Program-made: the position numbers and the translations under genes | NCBI RefSeq assembly: GCF_001417775.1 | Contig: NZ_BBZJ01000024.1 | Location: 124,001 to 188,000 of the forward strand | Source: Streptomyces sp. TP-A0356 | GTDB taxonomy: Bacteria; Actinomycetota; Actinomycetes; Streptomycetales; Streptomycetaceae | Reading direction: 5' to 3' | DNA length: 64,000 nucleotides | Notes under the pieces: generated by a model | Told to the model about the DNA's origin: nothing | Seen by the model: only the letters and a program-made list of their open reading frames with translations | The model's database searches: none | Shown: positions 56,301-64,000 of the stretch, in pieces | Numbering within the stretch: position 1 is the first letter of the stretch | Layout of the letters: each line of letters starts with the position of its first letter

Positions 56301-57821
56301 TCACTCGAACCGGGCCGCCAGCAGGACGACGTCCTGCGTGCTGCGCCCCTGGTCGAGACCGTCACCGTCCGGCAGCACCGCCCGCAGGACGTGGTCGGCG
56401 ATGGCTCCCGGGTCGGTGCGCACCGGCCTCGGCACGCTCGCGGCCGCCGCGTGCAGCCGGGCGAAGGCACGGTCCATGGGGTCACCGGTGCGGTGCAGCA
56501 GCCCGTCGGTGTAGAGCAGGACGGTCTCGCCCGGCTCCGCGGTCAGTTCGACGCTCGGCGCCTCCCAGCAGGCGAGCATCCCCAGGGGCGCCGACAGCGA
56601 GGTCTCCACGAACTCCGTGCGCCGTCGGCCGATCACCAGCGGCGGGCTGTGCCCGGCCCCGGCGAGGGTGAGCTTGCGCAGCTCGGGCTCGCAGTACGCG
56701 AACAGGGCGGTGGCCGAGCGGGCGGGCTCGGTGAGCCGCAGAAGCAGCTCCAGGTCGGACAGGACGGCCACGGGGTCCTCGCCCTCCATCACGGCGTACG
56801 CGCGCAGCGAGGCCCGCAGCCGGCCCATCGCGGCCACCGCGCTGGGCCCGGAGCCGGTGACCGACCCGACCGCCAGGCCGAGCGCGGCGTCGGGCAGCGG
56901 CAGTGCGTCGTACCAGTCGCCGCCCCCGCGCGGGCCGGTGCGGCGCCGTGCGGCGAGCTGGACGCCGGGGATCCGGGGCAGCCGGGTGGGGAGCAGTTCC
57001 TCGGAGATCGTCGCCATGCACGCGCGCGTGCGCTCGACTTCGACCAGCCGCGCCACGTGCTCGGCCGCGTAGCGGGTGTACAGACCGACGAGGTGGCGTC
57101 GGCGCTCGACGGGCTCGGCCGGTTCGTCGTAGAGCCAGACCGCCGCGCCGAGGCGGCCGGCAGCCTCGGTGGACAGGGGGAGGGCGTAGCTGGCGGCGTA
57201 GCCGAGCCGGGCGGCCACCTCGCGGTGGCGGGGGTCGAGGCCGTCCTCGGAGAACAGGTCGGGCTGCGCGATCTCGCGCTCACCGCCCGGCAGCCCGTCC
57301 AAGATCCTGCCGTACGACAGGGAGCTGCGCGGCACGGTCTCGATGTGCCCTAGGTCGGCGCGGCCGAGACCGAGGCCGACGGTGGTGTCGGGGCCGAGGC
57401 CGTCGCGCGGTTCGAGGACGACGAGACCGCGCCGGGCGCCCACGAGGGCGGCTCCCGCGCGCAGCACTTCCTGGAGTGCCTCCGCGAGTGTGTCCGTGCG
57501 CGCCAGGCGCTCGGTGAGTTCGTGGAGCGTCGTGAGGTCGGAGACCCAGCAGGCGAGCCGGTCCTGGAGGAGGGCTCCCGGGCCGGCGCAGGGTGAAGTG
57601 GCCGAGGGGACGCCTGTGGCGGCAGGCGTCGACGCGACAGTGTGTGCGGGCGGCGGAACCGTTGGATCGATTCCAGCCACTTTCGGAGGGTGAGGGGCGT
57701 TCATGGAGTCCGGCTCTCGGACCGGCGCGTATTGCTCGATAGCATCGCAAACCCCTATGTCAATCTGCGCCGCTAGCAGTGTCTCCACATGTACACGCAC
57801 TCGTGAGGGGATGTCCAGCAT
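56301..57821 (-). CDS. GAF-PP2C (SpoIIE-like) protein, possibly catalytically altered
   Basis: A 506-aa protein. A GAF-type sensor domain (about 95-285) precedes a SpoIIE/PP2C domain (about 305-506). It keeps GGDWYDALPLPD and LLYTDGLL. The usual GDVxGHG metal motif reads GSVTGSG, and the final DD pair reads QD, so two metal-binding aspartates may be missing. Members of this family control anti-anti-sigma factors; this one may bind without hydrolysing. Start ATG 57821 (MLDIPSRVRVHVETLL). Confidence 0.87.
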   Translation of the reverse strand: MLDIPSRVRVHVETLLAAQIDIGVCDAIEQYAPVREPDSMNAPHPPKVAGIDPTVPPPAHTVASTPAATGVPSATSPCAGPGALLQDRLACWVSDLTTLHELTERLARTDTLAEALQEVLRAGAALVGARRGLVVLEPRDGLGPDTTVGLGLGRADLGHIETVPRSSLSYGRILDGLPGGEREIAQPDLFSEDGLDPRHREVAARLGYAASYALPLSTEAAGRLGAAVWLYDEPAEPVERRRHLVGLYTRYAAEHVARLVEVERTRACMATISEELLPTRLPRIPGVQLAARRRTGPRGGGDWYDALPLPDAALGLAVGSVTGSGPSAVAAMGRLRASLRAYAVMEGEDPVAVLSDLELLLRLTEPARSATALFAYCEPELRKLTLAGAGHSPPLVIGRRRTEFVETSLSAPLGMLACWEAPSVELTAEPGETVLLYTDGLLHRTGDPMDRAFARLHAAAASVPRPVRTDPGAIADHVLRAVLPDGDGLDQGRSTQDVVLLAARFE

Positions 57822-58302
57822 TGTCCTGCTGGGATTCCTGGTGTCCGTGGGGCCTTCCTACTCTCTTGCGGGAAAGCAAAGTTGGCTCAAAAACGCCTCG
57901 GGTATTGCCTGATTGCGGTCGACTGGCCTCGTTCGACAGAGCGTCACAGCGGTCGTGATGGGTACGTACTCGGTGAAGGCCAGGGGTGGTTGGGGACCAC
58001 CCGGAACCTGGCGCCGGACCCGGGCGTCTTAACCACCGACGGCCGAGCCCCATCCTCCCGTGGCGGAGGCGGCGAGTTAGAGCGGGACGGCAAATCGCCA
58101 GGCGCCGCCACCCCACGCCAGGCCCATGCTTGTGATGGGCGCAGCATGGACGCGGACGCAGCCAACGCTCGGCCTATAGGGGTTCCCCTTGTCCAGGACA
58201 GGGGTGTGAGACGCCAGCAGGTACGCACGGTGAAGTGATCGACACATGGTGTGATGTGGTCCTCGGTGTTGCCAGGCGTGCAACGGAAAGGAACGAGCGC
58301 TC
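57822..58302. other. 481-bp divergent intergenic region
   Basis: No supported gene. It holds a hairpin CCCCTTGTCC / GGACAGGGG near 58185-58205 and must contain promoters for the PP2C gene and the Prim-Pol-like gene. No riboswitch I can recognise with confidence. Confidence 0.45.
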
Positions 58303-58968
58303 ATGCGCGAGATCCTCGGAAGGCGACGCAGGCTCCTGTCCAGGCGGAACGACGGGAGGCCTGAGTTGATCAGCGCGGCCCTGACCTTCGCGACCGAATG
58401 GCAGTGGCCCGTTCTCCCGGGCGTGGCCCCGGACCCGCAGGGGCTTGCCCGCTGTGCGTGCCCCGACCCGGAGTGCACGGTGCCCGGCGCGCACCCCTTC
58501 GACCCCGGGTTGCTCGCGGCCACCACCGACGAGCGGATGGTGCGCTGGTGGTGGACCAACCGGCCGTCCGCACCGATCGTGCTGGCCACCGGCGGCCGGG
58601 CGCCCTGCGCGGTCAGCCTGCCCGCCCTCGCGGCCTCGCGTGCCCTCGCCGCACTCGACCGCAAGGGCATGCGCCTCGGTCCGGTGGTGGCCGCGCCGCA
58701 CCGCTGGGCGATCCTCGTGGCGCCGTACTCCATGGAGCAGCTGGGTGAGCTGCTCTACGCCAAGGACTTCGTCCCCGGGTCGCTGCGCTTCCATGGCGAG
58801 GGTGGCTATGTGGCGCTGCCCCCGTCCGAGACCGGCCACGGGGAGGTCCGCTGGGAGCGGGCGCCGCTGCCCGGCTCCGCCTCGCCCTGGGTCCCCGACG
58901 TGGAGGCCGTCGTGGACGCCGTCGTGGAGGCCCTCACTCGTACGGGTGTGAGCGCACCCGAGTTGTAA
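58303..58968 (+). CDS. Prim-Pol-domain-like protein (bifunctional primase/polymerase family)
   Basis: A 221-aa protein. The family resemblance is to the N-terminal part of bifunctional DNA primase/polymerases (LISAALTFATEWQWPVLPG, CPDPECTVPGAHP, WWWTNRPSAPIVLATGG), which also occur as orphan proteins in Streptomyces. The DxE-type catalytic motif is not evident and there is no helicase domain. ATG 58303 has GGAAAGGAA. Its function in the host is unknown. Confidence 0.75.
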   Translation: MREILGRRRRLLSRRNDGRPELISAALTFATEWQWPVLPGVAPDPQGLARCACPDPECTVPGAHPFDPGLLAATTDERMVRWWWTNRPSAPIVLATGGRAPCAVSLPALAASRALAALDRKGMRLGPVVAAPHRWAILVAPYSMEQLGELLYAKDFVPGSLRFHGEGGYVALPPSETGHGEVRWERAPLPGSASPWVPDVEAVVDAVVEALTRTGVSAPEL

Positions 58969-59024
58969 GGGTGTCGGGCGCGCGGCGAACCGGGCGTCCG
59001 TGATCGATCGATATCTTCGGCCTC

Positions 59025-59648
59025 ATGCTGATTCGTCCTGGGGGACGCGGGAATCGGGGGTACGAGAGCGACCCACCGGTCCGCGGCCGGCCCGACCCCC
59101 GCAGGGTGCGGCTGTTCGCGCTGATGGGCGTGGCGGCGGTCGTGACCGCACTGCCGATCGCCGTGGCATCCGCCGGGCCGGTCGGTGACGCGTCCGCCCC
59201 GCCGGCCGGGGCCGCGGACCGCGCCGCGACCCGAACGCCGGCGGAGGATGACGCGAAGCAGCCGGTCTCCTCCGACTCTCCCAAGCTGCAGAACGGCCTT
59301 GCCACCGCCGTCCGCTGCGGTCCCCAACTCTCCTCCGCCGATGGCATCGAGGCGCAGACATGCGTGCTGACGCAGGGGCGGGAGACCTGGGCGCGGACGT
59401 ACTACCGCAATGCCACCGGCGCGGCGCTGAGCTCCGTGCTGAGCTTCATGGGGCCCGGCGGACGCAGTGTCGAGATGCACTGCGCGGTGAGCGCGGCGGA
59501 CGATCCGGAGACCTGTGAGACGCCGCGGCAGCGCGTGTCGGGCGACATGGCCGCGTACTCGGCGGTCGCGGAGTTCGCGGGCGGCGACGGGCGCGGAACG
59601 CTGCTGCTGCGCTCCGGAAGCGACGCCGTCGAACCGGATGAACAGTAA
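59025..59648 (+). CDS. Secreted or membrane-anchored hypothetical protein
   Basis: A 207-aa protein with an N-terminal basic stretch, one hydrophobic segment (LFALMGVAAVVTALPIAVASAG, about 30-52), a Pro/Ala linker and a compact extracellular domain. That domain has cysteines (RCGPQL, TCVLTQGRETW, MHCAVSAADDPETCE) that could form two disulfides. No family recognised. Converges with the SEC-C protein gene. Confidence 0.72.
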   Translation: MLIRPGGRGNRGYESDPPVRGRPDPRRVRLFALMGVAAVVTALPIAVASAGPVGDASAPPAGAADRAATRTPAEDDAKQPVSSDSPKLQNGLATAVRCGPQLSSADGIEAQTCVLTQGRETWARTYYRNATGAALSSVLSFMGPGGRSVEMHCAVSAADDPETCETPRQRVSGDMAAYSAVAEFAGGDGRGTLLLRSGSDAVEPDEQ

Positions 59649-59712
59649 CCGGGCCTCTGTGTAAGGCAGTTGAGGGTGTGCGCGGTGCCGGACGCGCGTG
59701 CACATGGAAAGA

Positions 59713-59750
59713 CCCGGTTGCTGGCGACGGGGGATGCACCAGCAACCGGG
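59713..59750. terminator. Bidirectional terminator between converging genes
   Basis: A 12-bp perfect stem (CCCGGTTGCTGG with CCAGCAACCGGG) with a 14-base loop. A second short stem GGCTGACC/GGTCAGCC at 59872-59891 lies nearer the minus-strand gene. Confidence 0.8.
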
Positions 59751-59903
59751 CTACTGGAACGGTAACAAGAGATCGGCGGTTCGCAAATTCGATCTCGGCT
59801 ATTCGGACACGGATTTACCTGTCACAACGGCGACTTGTGACAGGAGTCACCCGCGGCGAGAGTCCTGCACCGGCTGACCGGTCGGTCAGCCGAATGCTGT
59901 GCC

Positions 59904-60893
59904 TCAGCTGAGCGTCACCTGTCGGTTGGTCAGCCCGCCGCGCGCCCGCCGCTCGTCCGCCGTGAGCGGTGCGTCCGACGCCAGGGCCGCCGCGAGCCGC
60001 TCGGCGAACTCGGCCGCGGGCTTCTCCACGTCCTCCGCGCTCATGCCGCTCGGCAGGTCCCACACCGGGACCGTGAGCCCGTGCGCGCGGAAGGAGCCGA
60101 CCAGGCGTGTGCCCTCGCCGAGGCCCGACCGCCCGGCCGCGTGCAGCCGTGCGAGAGCGTCCAGAAGCTGCTCCTCGGGGTGTGGCATGACCCAGCGCAG
60201 ATGGTTCTTGTCGGCGGTCTCGCACCAGTACGCGGCGTCGACGCCCTGGAGTCTGACGGTGGGGATGGCGGCGGCGTTGGCCCGCTCCAGGGAGGCGGTC
60301 ACCTCCGGTGTCACATGCTCCGTGTCGGGGACCCAGAACTCGAAGCCGCTGTGCACGACCGGCTCGAAGGCGCCCTCCGGGTCCAGCAGGTCCTGCAGCC
60401 GCGGGCCCTCGGCGGGCGCGCGACGGCCCTGGACCGGGGTGCCGGGTTCGGCGGTGAGGGCACGCTGGAGGGTGTCCGCGAGGTCCCGGCTGATGTCGCC
60501 CGAGGCCGTGTCGTTCTGCAGTCCGAGCAGGACCGAGCCGTCGTCGCGGCGCAGCGCCGGCCAAGCCATCGGCAGGACCGTGGCGAGCGTGACCGACGGG
60601 ACGCCCTCGGGGAGGCCGCCCCTGAGCGCCAGTTCGACGGTCGCCGCGGGCACCAGCTCGCGCAGCGCCACCCAGTCGCCCTCGCTGCGCAGGCCCTCGA
60701 AGGGGCGCTGCACCAATTCGGTCACCGCGTGCGCGGCGGCCCGGCCGTGACAGGCCTTGTAGCGGCGGCCGCTGCCGCAGGGGCAGGGCTCGCGGGCGCT
60801 GACGACCGGGATGCTCCCATCAGCGCCTACGGCGGGGGCACCCTCGGTGAGCTGCGGGCGCTTGGCCTTGGTCTGGGTTCGCTTCTTGGCCAT
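59904..60893 (-). CDS. SEC-C motif protein (DUF5926-like)
   Basis: A 329-aa protein beginning with a basic stretch MAKKRTQTKAKR, then a SEC-C zinc motif REPCPCGSGRRYKACHG (about 35-51). The long remaining domain is not assignable. SEC-C motifs bind zinc and often contact ribosomes or other proteins. The start ATG follows GGGAGA. Conserved in streptomycetes, function unknown. Confidence 0.82.
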   Translation of the reverse strand: MAKKRTQTKAKRPQLTEGAPAVGADGSIPVVSAREPCPCGSGRRYKACHGRAAAHAVTELVQRPFEGLRSEGDWVALRELVPAATVELALRGGLPEGVPSVTLATVLPMAWPALRRDDGSVLLGLQNDTASGDISRDLADTLQRALTAEPGTPVQGRRAPAEGPRLQDLLDPEGAFEPVVHSGFEFWVPDTEHVTPEVTASLERANAAAIPTVRLQGVDAAYWCETADKNHLRWVMPHPEEQLLDALARLHAAGRSGLGEGTRLVGSFRAHGLTVPVWDLPSGMSAEDVEKPAAEFAERLAAALASDAPLTADERRARGGLTNRQVTLS

Positions 60894-61559
60894 CGTGGGT
60901 GTCTCCCGGTTACGGCTCGTTTCGTACGGGCGCGAGCCTAGCCGCTCGTACGACGCCCGACGGGATCCTGTGGACAACGCACCGAGTCGTCCCCGAAACT
61001 GTGCTTCGAACCAGGTCGGAGACTTGCGCCGGGGCGTGCGCCACCGAATCCCGGCCACCGTATGGGCGCATGTCTCCGGCAACGCCGGTCCGCGGGGGAC
61101 GAGCGAGCGCGTGCCCCGGGCCCCAGCTTGTCGCGATCCGGTGTGGGTCCGGCACGTGCGTACGGGCGCCCACCTGGGTGGGCCGCCTCGGCTCGACCGG
61201 ACGGGTGCCTCGGGGATGCCCTCGGCCCCTCTGGTCGGTCCCGGCTGTCCTGGTCTGGATCGCCTTGGTCCGGAGCGTGACGGTCCTGGCCGTCCTGATC
61301 TGGACGGTCTTGGTCCGGGCCGTCCCGGTCCGGGGCGTCGCGGTGCTGGCCGTCCCGGTCCCGAGCGTCTCGGTCCGGGGTGTCACAGTTCCGGCCCTCT
61401 CGGTCCGGGGCGTCAGAGTCCCGGCCCTCTTGGTCCGGACCGCCTCAGGTGGTGACCGTCACAGCCGTCCCGGTCCTTGCCCGCTCGGTGCAGGCCGCTC
61501 CAGGTCCAGACGGACGCGGTCCGGGAGCCCGGATCGAGACGGACGGCGGGCCCAGCCCC
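60894..61559. other. Intergenic region with DnaA box and 15-bp repeat array
   Basis: 666 bp without a convincing gene. It has one exact DnaA box at 60969-60977 (minus strand) and about thirteen in-phase 15-bp units at 61252-61446. All frames through the repeats are open for some length, so ORFs here are unreliable. Confidence 0.6.
61252..61446. repeat. About thirteen tandem 15-bp repeats, consensus GGTCCGGGGCGTCNC
   Basis: Units start every 15 bp from 61252 with no insertion or deletion. Each keeps GGTC..GG.CGT. Translated on the minus strand they give pentapeptides of the type T-x-R-T-x; on the plus strand LGPGR-like or V-x-x-V-x repeats. Confidence 0.85.
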
Positions 61560-62189
61560 TCAGCCCACGTCGTCGAACGCGTCCGCGAAGCCCAGGTCGG
61601 GCATCTCCGACACGGAGGGCGCCGTGACGCGCGTAGCGAAGTCGTCGCGGCGACGCGCCGAAACGGCGTCGTCCTGGACGATGACCCAGACCGTGACCTC
61701 GCCCCGGACGTCGTCCCGTACGCCCCAGTCCTTGGCCAGCGCCGTGATGATGTTCAGCCCTCGGCCGCCACGGGCCGTGACCGAGGGGGTCGAGGGGACC
61801 GGTCGGGTGGGGCCGCCTCCGTCCGTGACCTCGACCGTGAGTCGCCCGGAAGCGTCCACGCGCCACGCGGCGCGCACGTCCCCGTCTCCGGTCAGTCCGT
61901 CGCCGAGTGGTCTGCCATGGCGACATGCATTGCTGAGTAGTTCCGAAAGGATCAGTACGGCATCGTCGATGACCGATTCCGACACGCCACCGGTACGCAG
62001 TTGGTCGCGCATCCGATGTCTCGCCTCCCCCACGCCCGCAGGACCATGGGGTACGGCCATGCTCGACGACGTGGGCACCTCCTGTGCCACCACCAACGCC
62101 ACCCCCGAGACCTCCTTCGCCCCACGCCACGGTGTGAATGCCCCATGCGACTGGACCGGAAACCGGCCCCCGTCCGGGCACTGACGCAC
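61560..62189 (-). CDS. ATP-binding regulator (HATPase, RsbW-like), second copy
   Basis: A 209-aa GHKL ATPase of the type common in Streptomyces. N-box LSELLSNACRHG (about 84), G1 box DGGGPTRP, G2 box GGRGLNIITALAKDWG (about 140). The N-terminal 45 residues are poorly conserved and the GTG start at 62189 is uncertain; an ATG at about codon 44 (MAVPHG) is another option. Partner unknown. Confidence 0.85.
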   Translation of the reverse strand: MRQCPDGGRFPVQSHGAFTPWRGAKEVSGVALVVAQEVPTSSSMAVPHGPAGVGEARHRMRDQLRTGGVSESVIDDAVLILSELLSNACRHGRPLGDGLTGDGDVRAAWRVDASGRLTVEVTDGGGPTRPVPSTPSVTARGGRGLNIITALAKDWGVRDDVRGEVTVWVIVQDDAVSARRRDDFATRVTAPSVSEMPDLGFADAFDDVG

Positions 62190-62294
62190 TCATGACGGTC
62201 GAACACGGTCCGAACGCGCCGGTGCACTCCTTGTAGTCAGTGGCTGGATTTCAGCCGTTTCCAGGAGGAATGCGAGGCAGGGGGCGCATGCCGC

Positions 62295-63104
62295 TCAGCG
62301 GCCGAGCTGGCGCAGCACCGCGCTCGGGCGGTTGGTGATGACGGCGTCGACGCCCAGTTCGACGCAGAGATCGACGTCCTCGGGCTCGTTCACGGTCCAT
62401 ACGTGCACCTGGTGGCCGACCCGCTTCAGCCGCTGGATGTACGCCGGATGGCTGCGCACGATCCGCATCGAAGGGCCCGCGATCCGGACACCCGCGGGCA
62501 GCCGCCCGTCGCGCAGCCGGGGCGAGAGGAACTGCAGCAGATAGACCGTGGGCAGGGTCGGCGAGGCGGCCCGCACACGGTGCAGCGAGCGCGCCGAGAA
62601 GCTCATGACCCGTACCGGCGACTCGTCCGGGGACTCCGGTGCGTCCAGGCCGAATCGCTTCAGCAGCATCAGCAGCCGCTCCTCGACCTGCCCCGCCCAG
62701 CGGGTCGGATGCTTCGTCTCGATGGCCAGGTCGATGGGGCGTCCGGCGTCGGCGATGAGTTCGAGCAGGCGCTCCAGGGTGAGGACGGAGGTGTCCTCGG
62801 GGTCCTGCGGGCGGTGCTCCCAGTCGGGTTCCTCGTCGCGGCTCTTCCAGGAGCCGAAATCGAGGGCGGCCAGGTCGGCGAGTTCCAGGGCGGAGACCGC
62901 GCCGCGGCCGTTGGACGTACGGTTGACGCGCCGGTCGTGGACGCACACGAGGTGTCCGTCCGCGGTCAGCCGGACGTCACACTCCAGGGCGTCCGCCCCG
63001 TCCTCGATCGCCTTCTTGTACGCGGCCAAGGTGTGCTCGGGGGCATCTTCCGAGGCTCCGCGGTGGGCGACGACCTGGATCCGGTGCTGTCTTGCATGGG
63101 TCAC
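62295..63104 (-). CDS. Glycerophosphodiester phosphodiesterase
   Basis: Hydrolyses glycerophosphodiesters to glycerol 3-phosphate. 269 aa, a TIM barrel: HRG motif at about 14-16 (VVAHRGAS), metal ligands in ALECDVRLTADGHLVCVHD, and ETKHP (about 132). No signal peptide, so it is cytosolic. Start ATG 63104. Confidence 0.94.
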   Translation of the reverse strand: MTHARQHRIQVVAHRGASEDAPEHTLAAYKKAIEDGADALECDVRLTADGHLVCVHDRRVNRTSNGRGAVSALELADLAALDFGSWKSRDEEPDWEHRPQDPEDTSVLTLERLLELIADAGRPIDLAIETKHPTRWAGQVEERLLMLLKRFGLDAPESPDESPVRVMSFSARSLHRVRAASPTLPTVYLLQFLSPRLRDGRLPAGVRIAGPSMRIVRSHPAYIQRLKRVGHQVHVWTVNEPEDVDLCVELGVDAVITNRPSAVLRQLGR

Positions 63105-63378
63105 GGCGTCATGGTGCCACCGTCAGAGGGAAAGCGTGGGGTCGGAAGGCGACGCGAAGGCATCGGCGAGGTGTCGGGAATGCAGATTTTTGTTCGGACA
63201 GGTCCGATATAAAGGTAGGGCCCGGACCCACAGCCACCGCTTATGGTGCCCTGACGTCCGGTGGGAAAAGCTTGACGGCGTACAACAGGACATGCACAGC
63301 TGAAGCGCGCCCGGCGCCACAAGGTGAGCGAGTGTGGCCGAGTGCGACCAGAAACAGCCGTGGAACGAGGAGAAGAGT

Positions 63379-64000
63379 GTGAGCACCGAGAACGAGGGCA
63401 CTGCGGTACCCCCGGCCCCGTCTGCACCTCCCGTGCCGGTGGACGCTCCCGCTTCCGCGCCGGGCGCGGTCCCCGAAGGGCACGCGCCGTCCGCGGGGAC
63501 CCCCGGTCCCGGCGGGGGGAGCACTCCGCCCGCCGGGGGCGCGCCCGGCGCGCCGCAGCCGGAGGCGTCGACCGCGCAGCTTCCGCCGGTGCCGCCGGGG
63601 CAGCCCGCCTACCCGGCGGCCGGGGCGGGGTGGCCGCCGCCACCGCCGGCCACCCCCGGGTACGCGGGCGGCGGCGGTCCGGGCGACGTCTGGGGTGCCT
63701 CGTACCAGCCGGCCCCCAAGCCGAAGGACGGCCGCGGCGGACTGGTCGCGGCGATTCTCGTCGCCGCGCTGGTCGCGGGCGGCATCGGTGGCGGGCTCGG
63801 CTACCAGCTGGCCAAGAGCGACGACTCCAGCGGTTCGACCACCGTCTCCGCGTCCACCAATGGCGGCGACATCAAGCGCGACAGCGCCTCCATCGCGGGC
63901 GTGGCCGCCAAGGCGCTGCCGAGCACGGTCACCATCGAGGCCGAGAGCACCAGCGGCCAGGGCGGCACCGGCACGGGCTTCGTGTTCGACACCCAGGGCC
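63379..64000 (+). CDS. HtrA/DegP-like trypsin-type serine protease, partial (cut by window end)
   Basis: The first 207 residues. A Pro/Gly/Ala-rich cytoplasmic stretch (about 1-115) precedes one transmembrane segment (GLVAAILVAALVAGGIGGGL), then the start of a protease domain (SIAGVAAKALPSTVTIE, GTGTGFVF). The catalytic triad and any PDZ domain lie beyond the window. GTG 63379 follows GAGGAGAAG; an upstream GTG at 63334 would add 15 residues. I recall a similar membrane-anchored S1C protease at this place in Streptomyces. Confidence 0.88.
   Translation, partial: MSTENEGTAVPPAPSAPPVPVDAPASAPGAVPEGHAPSAGTPGPGGGSTPPAGGAPGAPQPEASTAQLPPVPPGQPAYPAAGAGWPPPPPATPGYAGGGGPGDVWGASYQPAPKPKDGRGGLVAAILVAALVAGGIGGGLGYQLAKSDDSSGSTTVSASTNGGDIKRDSASIAGVAAKALPSTVTIEAESTSGQGGTGTGFVFDTQG

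Noticed and set aside
54597..57353. 918-codon open frame on the plus strand over the aminopeptidase and PP2C genes
   Set aside because: Shadow of two clear minus-strand genes; the product has low complexity and no recognisable domain.
57882..58238. 118-codon plus-strand frame in the divergent gap before the Prim-Pol-like gene
   Set aside because: No good ribosome site, no family resemblance, and it runs through a promoter region.
60910..61386. 158-codon minus-strand frame through the 15-bp repeats as a definite gene
   Set aside because: Several frames are open here because of the repeats, and no ribosome site or conserved domain decides for this one; kept only as a finding.
61252..61446. 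15-bp repeats as a CRISPR array
   Set aside because: Units are contiguous with no spacers, and no cas genes are present.

Overview
The window is high-GC actinobacterial chromosome, almost certainly from a Streptomyces. The evidence is the strong G/C bias at third codon positions (which produces long spurious antisense ORFs), the sporulation pair ssgR-ssgA, the order dnaB / ssgR-ssgA / thiC / cydAB-cydCD / kptA / serS / pheA / dtpA-copper genes (which I recall from the core of the Streptomyces coelicolor chromosome), seven copies of the Streptomyces-type ParB site GTTTCACGTGAAAC with at most one mismatch, and several groups of DnaA boxes (TTGTCCACA / TTATCCACA). The last two features put the window close to oriC.

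Layout. 0.2-6 kb: replicative helicase dnaB, a serine beta-lactamase-like hydrolase, two GNAT acetyltransferases, a MarR regulator and a HAD phosphatase. 6.4-11.8 kb: a flavohaemoprotein, a NUDIX hydrolase, a LysR regulator, a Cys/Met-type PLP enzyme, a low-molecular-weight tyrosine phosphatase and a small four-helix membrane protein. 11.8-14.2 kb: a cupin, a 70-aa membrane protein and the sporulation pair ssgR-ssgA. 14.3-24 kb: a YibE/F-type membrane protein, the TPP-riboswitch-controlled thiC, a family 2 glycosyltransferase, a membrane protein with Ser-Pro-rich tail repeats, a metallophosphoesterase, a LacI regulator and a HisC-like aminotransferase.

24.0-25.3 kb is the one clearly mobile stretch. 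A 168-bp imperfect palindrome ending in CTAG at both sides carries an IS5-type insertion sequence in its right CTAG. The transposase is in two frames joined by a probable -1 frameshift. 25.3-31.7 kb: cytochrome bd oxidase (cydA, cydB) behind a perfect Rex operator, then a fused cydCD exporter whose start codon lies inside a ParB site.

31.8-44.4 kb: M23 peptidase, HAD phosphatases, a luciferase-like oxidoreductase, kptA, a hydrolase-SDR fusion, a four-gene ABC exporter operon (two ATPase/permease pairs with overlapping genes), tRNA-Ser(GCU) and serS. 44.5-52.5 kb: a DnaA-box cluster, pheA, then an export and copper-handling cluster on the minus strand (membrane protein, YcnI, Sco, PCuAC chaperone, CopC-CopD fusion, DyP peroxidase). 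52.7-64 kb: two HATPase regulators, a MocR regulator, an aminopeptidase P, a GAF-PP2C protein with altered metal-binding positions, a Prim-Pol-like protein, a secreted protein, a SEC-C protein, an in-phase array of 15-bp repeats, a glycerophosphodiesterase and the start of an HtrA-type protease cut by the window edge.

The most unusual layer is not the genes. Chromosome-segregation (parS) and replication-initiator (DnaA) sites are written into other functional elements: a terminator hairpin, the variable arm of a TPP riboswitch, a start codon and the coding sequence of a peroxidase. No CRISPR array, prophage or integrative element was seen.
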